Assembly (NCBI RefSeq): GCF_014076415.1
Contig: NZ_CP043568.1
Location: forward strand, 1,116,001 to 1,180,000
Length of the DNA stretch: 64,000 nt
From: Comamonas testosteroni
Lineage (GTDB): Bacteria; Pseudomonadota; Gammaproteobacteria; Burkholderiales; Burkholderiaceae_C
Direction of reading: 5' to 3'
In this document: one piece after another, positions 57,850 through 64,000 of the stretch
Layout of the letters: the number at the start of each line of letters is the position of its first letter
How positions within the stretch are numbered: the stretch's first letter is position 1
Notes under the pieces: generated by a model
Database searches by the model: none
The model's input: only the letters and a program-made list of their open reading frames with translations
Told to the model about the DNA's origin: nothing
Made by a program: the position numbers and the translations under genes

Positions 57850-59124
57850 GTGAGCGATCTTCCCACCAGCCCCGAGCCCAGACCCAGGCGCATAGCGCAT
57901 CTGGACATGGACGCGTTCTACGCCTCCGTGGAGCTGCTGCGCTACCCGCAGCTCAAGGGGCTGCCGGTGGTGATCGGCGGCGGGCGGCGCAGCTTTGACG
58001 AAGAGCTGCTGGCGCGGCATGCGGGGCGGCCGCTGTCCGAGATCCCGGTGGCGGACTTTCCGCTGCTGCGCGACTACACGGGGCGCGGCGTGATCACCAC
58101 GGCCACCTATCCGGCACGGCAGTTCGGCGTGGGCTCGGCCATGGGCATGATGAAGGCCGCCAGACTGTGCCCGCAGGCGATTCTTCTGCCCGTGGACTTT
58201 GGCGAGTACCGGCGCTTTTCCCGGGCCTTCAAAGAGATCATCGTGTCGATTGCTCCGCTGATGGAGAACCGCGGCGTGGACGAGGTCTACATCGACTTCA
58301 CCGACGTGCCCGGCGGCCAGCGCGAAGGCGGACGCGTGCTGGCCCGGCTGATCCAGAAAGCTATTTTCGATGCCACGGGCCTGACCTGCTCGGTCGGTGT
58401 GGCTCCCAACAAGCTGCTGGCCAAGATGGCCAGCGAGTTCAACAAGCCCAACGGCATCTCCATCGTCCAGCCCGAAGATCTGCAAAGCCAGATCTGGCCG
58501 CTGGCCTGCCGCAAGGTCAACGGCATAGGACCCAAGGCCGATGCCAAGCTCAAGAGCCTGGGCATAGAAACCATTGGCGATCTGGCCGCGCAAAGCCTGC
58601 CGCAGCTGCTGCACTGGTTTGGCAAAAGCTATGGCCACTGGCTGCACGAGTCGGCCTGGGGGCGGGACGAGCGTGCCGTGGTGACCGAGAGCGAGCCGGT
58701 TTCCATGAGTCGCGAAACCACCTTCGAGCGCGATCTGCATGCCGTACGCGACAAAGCCGAGCTGGGCGCGATCTTCACGGACCTGTGCGAGCGTCTGGCA
58801 GAGGATCTGAAGCGCAAGGGCTATGTGGGGCGCACCGTGGGCATCAAGCTGCGCTATGACGATTTCAGGATCGCCACGCGGGACCAGACCCTGAACCTGC
58901 CGATACAGGAGGCGGCAGCCATCCGCCTGGCCGCGGGCCAATGCCTCAAGCGCGTACCGCTTGGCAAGCGCATCAGGCTGCTGGGGGTCAAGGTCTCGGG
59001 CCTGATTGCCGAGCAGCTCTGGCAGGCAAGTGCCGGCGATCCTGCGGCTCGCGAACTGCTGCTCAGGCCTCATGGTTTGACCTCGGTCAAGTATTCGGAT
59101 CCATATACCGCATCTCTGTTCTGA
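57850..59124 (+). CDS. dinB: DNA polymerase IV (Y-family)
   Basis: 424 residues from GTG 57850 (MSDLPTSPEPRPRRIAHLDMDAFYASVE). The Y-family catalytic blocks HLDMDAFYASVE and ENRGVDEVYIDFTD are intact, followed by thumb and little-finger domains. It performs translesion synthesis. It is longer than E. coli DinB (351), with an extra segment of about 30 residues after VVIGGG (FDEELLARHAGRPLSEIPVADF) in the finger region. No clear LexA box was found upstream. Confidence 0.9.
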   Translation: MSDLPTSPEPRPRRIAHLDMDAFYASVELLRYPQLKGLPVVIGGGRRSFDEELLARHAGRPLSEIPVADFPLLRDYTGRGVITTATYPARQFGVGSAMGMMKAARLCPQAILLPVDFGEYRRFSRAFKEIIVSIAPLMENRGVDEVYIDFTDVPGGQREGGRVLARLIQKAIFDATGLTCSVGVAPNKLLAKMASEFNKPNGISIVQPEDLQSQIWPLACRKVNGIGPKADAKLKSLGIETIGDLAAQSLPQLLHWFGKSYGHWLHESAWGRDERAVVTESEPVSMSRETTFERDLHAVRDKAELGAIFTDLCERLAEDLKRKGYVGRTVGIKLRYDDFRIATRDQTLNLPIQEAAAIRLAAGQCLKRVPLGKRIRLLGVKVSGLIAEQLWQASAGDPAARELLLRPHGLTSVKYSDPYTASLF

Positions 59125-59260
59125 GCTTGGGGCCACGGGAATCATCGCTGTGCGATGATTCAATTGTGAATTTGTGTATCTGGTTAACCAGCTGCCTACG
59201 GTATGCCTGATGCTCACTCTCGAACAAAAACTACATAGGCCTATTGGAGGAGTGCAAAGC

Positions 59261-60817
59261 ATGCGCCTGAACCTGCCGGTATCTCAACAAAACTACGACT
59301 TTCCAGGTGACGAGCTGCTGGTCTCCAGCACCAACACCAAGGGCGAGATCACTCATTGCAACCCGGCCTTCGTGCGCGTCAGCGGCTTTGCCTACGAAGA
59401 GCTGATCGGCCAGCCGCACAATCTGATTCGCCACCCCGACATGCCGGCCGCTGCCTTCAAGGATATGTGGCGCACCATTGCCCATGGCTATCCCTGGACG
59501 GCACTGGTCAAGAACCGACGCAAGAACGGTGACCACTACTGGGTGCGCGCCAATGTCACGCCCATCATGGAGGGCGGCAAGCCAAGCGGCTATCTTTCGG
59601 TGCGTACCAAGCCTTCGGCCAGGGAAGTGGCTGAAGCCGAAGCGCTGTACGCGCGCATGCGCAACGAGGAAAAGCAGGGGCAGGCCAGCTTCCGCCTGCG
59701 CGCGGGCGCGGTGCGTCGTCTGGGGCTGATGGGCTGGTGGGATGGTCGCAAGGATGTGGGCCTGGTGGCGCGCATGGCCTGGTTGCTGGCCATCATGGCC
59801 TTGACCGCCATGCTGCCCGATATGCTGGGTTGGCAGGGGGCAGCTGCCTGGGGCTGGCGTGCTGCAAGCCTGGTGGTGGGCGGCGGATTCGTGCTGTGGC
59901 GCTTTCAACGGCGCTGCGTGGCGGGACTGGAGGAAGCCAGCAGCTTTGCGGCCGATGTGGCTGCCTGCAATCTGAGCACCGAATGCAGCCAGAGCTACAG
60001 CGGTGCCGTGGGGGCGCTGATGCTGAGGCTGCAGCAGATTCAGATCAATCTGCGCGCCGTGGTGGGCGATGTGCGTACCGAGGTGCAGGGCTTTGCCCAG
60101 ACCGCCCATGAAATCGCCCAGAGCAGTTTCGATCTGGCGGGGCGTACCGAATCGCAGGCCTCCAGCCTTCAGCAGACGGCGGCCTCGATGGAGGAAATTT
60201 CGGGCACCGTGTCGCAGACGGCCGATACGGCACAGTTCATGGCCGGTGCCAGCGACGAGAGCAGCAAGGTGGCCAGCCGCAGCGGCGCGGCCATCAGCGA
60301 AGTGGGACTGGCCATGGAGCATATCCGCGGCTCCTCCACCCGCATGAGCGAGATCATTGGCGTGATCGAGAGCATTGCCTTCCAGACCAATCTGCTGGCC
60401 CTGAACGCGGCCGTTGAGGCGGCGCGTGCCGGCGAGCAGGGGCGCGGCTTTGCCGTGGTGGCGGGCGAGGTGCGGGCACTGGCCCAGCGCAGTGCCGAGG
60501 CGGCCAAGGAAATCAGCGTGCTCATCAACCGCACGGTCGATGGCATCAATGACGGAAATGCGCGCATGCGTGCTGCGGGTCAGACCATAGACGGCATGGC
60601 GCAGGCCGTGGACAAGGTCGGCTCCCTGGTGCACCAGATCAGCATTGCCACGCGCGAACAATCGATAGGCATCTCGCAAGTCAACGAGGCCGTGGCCAAG
60701 CTCGACTCGGTGACCCAGCAGAATGCGGCTCTGGTGGAGCAGTCGACCAGTGCCGCGCAATCGCTGCGCCAGAGTGCCAGGACGCTGGAGCGTTCGGTGG
60801 ACGTGTTCCATCTTTAG
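59261..60817 (+). CDS. Aer-like PAS chemoreceptor (methyl-accepting chemotaxis protein)
   Basis: 518 residues from ATG 59261, GGAGG ten bases upstream. N-terminal PAS (about 15-125) has the Aer FAD motif region [21 protein letters not shown], then two adjacent hydrophobic segments (165-210) and the MCP signalling hairpin with [44 protein letters not shown]. No periplasmic ligand domain. It probably mediates energy or redox taxis. Confidence 0.9.
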   Translation: MRLNLPVSQQNYDFPGDELLVSSTNTKGEITHCNPAFVRVSGFAYEELIGQPHNLIRHPDMPAAAFKDMWRTIAHGYPWTALVKNRRKNGDHYWVRANVTPIMEGGKPSGYLSVRTKPSAREVAEAEALYARMRNEEKQGQASFRLRAGAVRRLGLMGWWDGRKDVGLVARMAWLLAIMALTAMLPDMLGWQGAAAWGWRAASLVVGGGFVLWRFQRRCVAGLEEASSFAADVAACNLSTECSQSYSGAVGALMLRLQQIQINLRAVVGDVRTEVQGFAQTAHEIAQSSFDLAGRTESQASSLQQTAASMEEISGTVSQTADTAQFMAGASDESSKVASRSGAAISEVGLAMEHIRGSSTRMSEIIGVIESIAFQTNLLALNAAVEAARAGEQGRGFAVVAGEVRALAQRSAEAAKEISVLINRTVDGINDGNARMRAAGQTIDGMAQAVDKVGSLVHQISIATREQSIGISQVNEAVAKLDSVTQQNAALVEQSTSAAQSLRQSARTLERSVDVFHL

Positions 60818-60837
60818 GCTTTTGCCACATTGCTCTG

Positions 60838-60864
60838 AAAAGGCAGCCGCTGAGCTGCCTTTTT
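60838..60864 (+). terminator. Rho-independent terminator after the chemoreceptor gene
   Basis: aaaaggcagc and gctgcctttt arms with a short loop and T run, 20 bp after the stop. Confidence 0.85.
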
Positions 60865-60891
60865 CACATCGGCTTTCGGTAGGATTGCGGC

Positions 60892-63252
60892 ATGAGTGTT
60901 GTGCTGACCCTGATCGCCATTGCGGCGCTGGCCCTGTGTTTGCTGATCTGGCTGATATCGCGTTTGCGCGAAGACGCGAGAGCGGCATCGTCTGGAACTT
61001 CCGAGCAGGAGGCTGATCAGCCTGCGGGCCAGGCCAGAGCCCAGTCGGAGGCGGCGGCGCAGATACCCTCCGGTCAGGAGCTTTCGGCGCAGGCGGATAC
61101 GGCGTCCGAGGCCAGCAGGGATGTGAACTTTCGCCCCCAGGGCGAGCGCGGCATGGGCGGTCCCATCTATGGCGATGTGCTGTGCGCGGACGGCGTCTAT
61201 CTGCCCCATGTCTGGGAGATGGACATGCACACCTCCTATGACGGGCGCTGGCTGCGCACGGGCTTTTATGACAGCGAGGCCGCCCATCTGGTCGACCGCA
61301 AATCACGTCGCAGCTGGGTGATCAGCAAGCCGGAAGGCGAGCTGCTGGATGCCATCCACTGGCGCATGCCGCGCTGGAGTGGCGAGAGCATCAACGAAAG
61401 CGGCATTGCCGACGATGCGCATGTGATCATGTCCGATGCCAGCTTCGAGGCCTGGTTGGGCGAGCATATGGCCGCGCAGCCGCAGCCCCTGCTGCAGGTG
61501 GTGGATCTCTGGGTGCCGGCCGACTGCCTGCCTGCCGAAGTCGCCCGGCCCATGCCAACGCTGCCACAACCGGCTCAGCCCACCTCGGTGCCGCCGGTGG
61601 CGCTGCAGCGCCACTGGCCGGCTTCGCTGCGCAAGCTGCGCTACCCCATGGCTCCGCTGCAGAATCCGCACTGGCAACTGATGCTGGGTGAGGCCGCCCA
61701 GCCTTGGGTGCTGGACGAAAGCCACAGCATGGTCTGGCGTGCCGATGCCCAGGCCTTTGCGCTCTATGCCTACCCCACACAGGGCGATGCCAGCCAGGCC
61801 AGCCTGCGGCTGGCTGTCTGGACCATGGAGCGAGGCTGGCAGCAATGGCCGGAGTTGATGCCCGAGGACCGCAAACCCTGGGCGCTGGGCCTGCCGGATC
61901 CTGAGCCGCCGAGCGAGCCGCAAGCGCCAGCGGTTTTGCCGCTGAGCTGGCTCAATGAGCTGCTGCTGCAGAAGGTGCAGCTCGATACGCCCGAGACCGA
62001 GCGCCTGCACGATGGCACCAGCATCAGCTGCGCCATGAGCGAGGTGGATGTCTGCGCTGCCCATCAGCGCGATGGCCTGCCCATCATCAAACCCTCGCTG
62101 CCCGTGAGTTTCGACTGGCTGCGTGATCCGGCGCAGCCCGCGCTGTGGCGCGCGCAGAGTGAGCCGCTCAAGGGGCAGCGCCTGATCTGGACCCTGTCCA
62201 AGCCCGCCAGGGAGGAGCTTGGCGAAACGGCGGCCTACAACCTGCAATGGGGCGAGCGCCATCTGCCCGGAACCTGGGCACTGGAACACGTGATCGTGCA
62301 GGGACGCTGGGCGATTCTCATGCCGCATGGTCGTGCCCCGATTCGCGGTGGCAGCGGCAGCCTGCAGGTCTGGGACGGGGAGCGCCTGCAAAGCGTGGAC
62401 CTGCCCTGGCCCGTGGTGCGGCTGGCCGCTGTTCCTTCCGTCAAGGGCGGCATGGCCGCCCGCATGCGCGTGCTGGCGCTGACGGCCAGTCTGGCGGACA
62501 AGGACTGGGACCCCGCCACCGCATCCTGGCGCTGGCCTTTGCAGTCTGTATCGGCCAGCCATCTGGCAAGACCCGACTGGCGTCCGCTTTACTCCGAGCG
62601 CGAACTGGCGCCCGACGCGCAAGGGCGCTGGCAATTGCTGCCGCGCTGGCGCGAGGTGAGACAGATTCAACACCCTTGCTCCGACGGCGACTATGTCTGG
62701 CGTGACGAGGTGCGCGGCGACACCGTCTGGTGGTGGGGCGGCGTGAACGAGCGCGTCAACCACTATTGGCAGCATGATGAACCTCGCAAGGACGGCGTGA
62801 TCATGACGCGCAGCGGTCTGGCGTTCTGCGGTGTCGGGCCCTGCGCCTGTCCCCATCCTTCAGGCGAAGGCTGGGCCTTGCTGGAGCCTGTGGAGACACG
62901 TTATGGCGAGCCGGGGCAGTGGCAGCTGCACTGGCTCAACCCCGTGGAAAAGGAAGTGCGCACGCTGACTCTCAAGGCGCGCATGCCGGTGCTGCAGGGC
63001 TGGGATGCCCAGGGCCTGCATTGGCAGGATTTGCCCTTGCCCGATGCTGAGCTGCAGCAGGGCGAGGCGAACGCGGCCTACAAAGCACGGGCAGAGCCGG
63101 CCGCGCCGCGCCAGCTGGTGGTGGCGCAGACCTGGCAGCGTGCTGCCGTCGAGCCCCTGCGCCAGGGCATGAACGGGCTGTGGCTGCGCATTCAGGATCT
63201 GCGTTATGCCGAGGCTTTGCTGGGGCAGGATGACTGCCCATGGAAGAGTTGA
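60892..63252 (+). CDS. Uncharacterised membrane-anchored protein, 786 residues
   Basis: One N-terminal helix (SVVLTLIAIAALALCLLIWLI), a low-complexity Ala/Gln/Glu linker (27-75), then about 700 residues of mostly beta-type sequence very rich in Trp and Pro, with recurrent W-x-L/W patterns. It lacks a cleavable signal and probably faces the periplasm. No known domain was recognised. It resembles in style beta-propeller-like proteins but no repeat is clear by eye. It follows a terminator and likely has its own promoter in the 27-bp gap or reads through. Confidence 0.75.
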   Translation: MSVVLTLIAIAALALCLLIWLISRLREDARAASSGTSEQEADQPAGQARAQSEAAAQIPSGQELSAQADTASEASRDVNFRPQGERGMGGPIYGDVLCADGVYLPHVWEMDMHTSYDGRWLRTGFYDSEAAHLVDRKSRRSWVISKPEGELLDAIHWRMPRWSGESINESGIADDAHVIMSDASFEAWLGEHMAAQPQPLLQVVDLWVPADCLPAEVARPMPTLPQPAQPTSVPPVALQRHWPASLRKLRYPMAPLQNPHWQLMLGEAAQPWVLDESHSMVWRADAQAFALYAYPTQGDASQASLRLAVWTMERGWQQWPELMPEDRKPWALGLPDPEPPSEPQAPAVLPLSWLNELLLQKVQLDTPETERLHDGTSISCAMSEVDVCAAHQRDGLPIIKPSLPVSFDWLRDPAQPALWRAQSEPLKGQRLIWTLSKPAREELGETAAYNLQWGERHLPGTWALEHVIVQGRWAILMPHGRAPIRGGSGSLQVWDGERLQSVDLPWPVVRLAAVPSVKGGMAARMRVLALTASLADKDWDPATASWRWPLQSVSASHLARPDWRPLYSERELAPDAQGRWQLLPRWREVRQIQHPCSDGDYVWRDEVRGDTVWWWGGVNERVNHYWQHDEPRKDGVIMTRSGLAFCGVGPCACPHPSGEGWALLEPVETRYGEPGQWQLHWLNPVEKEVRTLTLKARMPVLQGWDAQGLHWQDLPLPDAELQQGEANAAYKARAEPAAPRQLVVAQTWQRAAVEPLRQGMNGLWLRIQDLRYAEALLGQDDCPWKS

Positions 63253-63310
63253 TCCCCCTGAGCGGGACGGCAGCCTTGCCGCGGGGCGGCCCTTGCTTGG
63301 GTCGTGCCGA
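63249..63310. repeat. GC-rich intergenic repeat, degraded copy
   Basis: ccccctgagcgggacggcag followed by ccgcggggcggcccttgcttgg is the typical tail of the GC-rich repeat family seen at 43640-43775. Confidence 0.45.
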
Positions 63311-63382
63311 TGCTACTGGCGTGCCGTACGCACATTGGCGGGCAGGGCGCCCGGGCGGCTGGTGCGGAAGGGGGGTGATGTC

Positions 63383-63665
63383 CAGGCCGCCAGCCTGCAG
63401 CAGACGGCAGCCTCGATGGAAGAGATATCAGGCACCGTGGCGCAGACCACCGACACGGCCCAGCTTATGGCCCATGAAAGCGACCAGAGCGGCCAGGGCG
63501 CTGGCAGGAGCGGCGCCGCCATCCCGAGCGGGCGCAGCCATGGAGCCCATCCGCGGCTCCTCGCGCCGCATGGACGAGATCATCGGCGTGATCGAAAGCA
63601 CTGCCTTCCAGGCCAACCTGCTGGCCCTGAATGCCGCCGTCGAAGCAGCACGCGCAGGTGGCTAG
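63383..63665 (+). pseudogene. Chemoreceptor signalling-domain fragment, frameshifted
   Basis: The first frame reads [36 protein letters not shown] and, after a shift near 63520, the next reads [20 protein letters not shown] to [16 protein letters not shown]. It matches the signalling helices of the chemoreceptor at 60150-60440 with several mismatches. Neither an N-terminus nor the rest of the hairpin is present. Confidence 0.85.
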
Positions 63666-63737
63666 GCTTTAGTAATCTTCCTGTTCATCACAGACCTAGC
63701 CAACCAGCAAAACCTGCCTGTGCATGTAGAAAGCGAT

Positions 63738-63797
63738 TCAGGCAAGATAGGTTCCGCCGTCCACCGCGTTCAGCGAAAGCTGCGTCAACGCTAGCAT
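63738..63797 (-). pseudogene. Possible SDR-family C-terminal remnant
   Basis: A 19-codon frame ending in LNAVDGGTYLA-stop resembles the C-terminal end (VDGG-type) of short-chain dehydrogenases. Too short for certainty. Confidence 0.3.
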
Positions 63798-63809
63798 CGA
63801 GTCTGTGTG

Positions 63810-64000
63810 CTACGCCCAGTCCTTCAGCACCTCGCCCGTGTGAGATCCAACAACCGGAGACGATTTGACAGGAGGATTGGGAGTGCTTTGGAATCGTGGC
63901 ACAGCGTCGGGCATTCGGATGGAACCGAAATCTGGATCCGGCGCGGCAGCAATGGAGTTTCGAGCGATGAAGTGTGGGTTGGCAAACACATCCTCGATCG
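63810..64000 (-). CDS. CaiB/BaiF-family CoA-transferase (C-terminal part)
   Basis: 62 C-terminal codons enter from the right edge and end at TAG (63810-63812). The sequence contains EDVFANPHFIARN, then RMPDAVPRFQSTP, and finishes VVGSHTGEVLKDWA, the characteristic tail of class III CoA-transferases, which move CoA between organic acids. The gene body lies right of the window. Its downstream region is decayed. Confidence 0.8.
   Translation of the reverse strand, partial: IEDVFANPHFIARNSIAAAPDPDFGSIRMPDAVPRFQSTPNPPVKSSPVVGSHTGEVLKDWA

Noticed and set aside
57760..57850. LexA box upstream of dinB
   Set aside because: Several CTGT words occur but none forms CTGT-N8-ACAG.

Overview
The window is high-GC DNA with densely packed genes. 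Its gene content and neighbourhoods (argH near an AlgZ/AlgR pair, polA next to thrB, a Bug-family solute receptor, Comamonadaceae-type intergenic repeats) point to a chromosome of a Comamonadaceae betaproteobacterium, most like Comamonas. This assignment comes from protein and repeat recognition, not from a database search. No rRNA, tRNA, CRISPR array or phage region was found.

Layout. 1-2.3 kb: EmrA/EmrB-type drug efflux (EmrA truncated by the window edge). 2.5-5.0 kb: UvrD/PcrA helicase, convergent with a Tat-exported PhoX-type phosphatase (5.0-7.0 kb). 7.3-12.6 kb: a membrane protein, homoserine kinase, a small exported protein and DNA polymerase I. 12.8-16.0 kb: AzlC/AzlD amino-acid exporter, a secreted dienelactone-hydrolase-like protein and a His-rich ZIP transporter. 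16.0-21.9 kb: LytTR response regulator and sensor kinase, a DMT exporter, argininosuccinate lyase and a Bug receptor. 22.0-37.1 kb: a 2003-residue alpha-2-macroglobulin with an intact CLEQ thioester motif, a UgpCBAE-like ABC importer, small enzymes, HdeD, and penicillin-binding protein 1C. 37.2-39.6 kb: a LysR regulator divergent from a nitroreductase and a DMT exporter.

39.7-46.8 kb holds two lactate-utilisation modules: lldP-lldR-lldD with two near-perfect LldR-type operators upstream, and a second permease divergent from a second FMN-dependent 2-hydroxyacid dehydrogenase. 46.9-48.6 kb has two Sel1-repeat paralogues, one with an apparently frameshifted start at a run of nine A. An 818-bp IS5-family element follows at 48.8-49.6 kb. 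49.8-57.7 kb: NhaA, a DMT exporter, and a tandem glycine riboswitch controlling dadA plus an amino-acid permease that carries one in-frame stop codon, then a LysP-like permease. 57.8-63.3 kb: DNA polymerase IV, an Aer-like chemoreceptor and a 786-residue membrane-anchored protein of unknown function. The last 700 bp is decayed DNA: a chemoreceptor fragment, an SDR tail, and the C-terminus of a CaiB/BaiF CoA-transferase entering from the right edge.

Most of the window is housekeeping and transport. The observations most worth checking are the riboswitch-controlled permease with its nonsense codon, the poly-A start of the Sel1 protein, the paired GAACGT palindromes flanking two unrelated genes, the LldR operator pair, and the dispersed AT-rich palindromic repeats.
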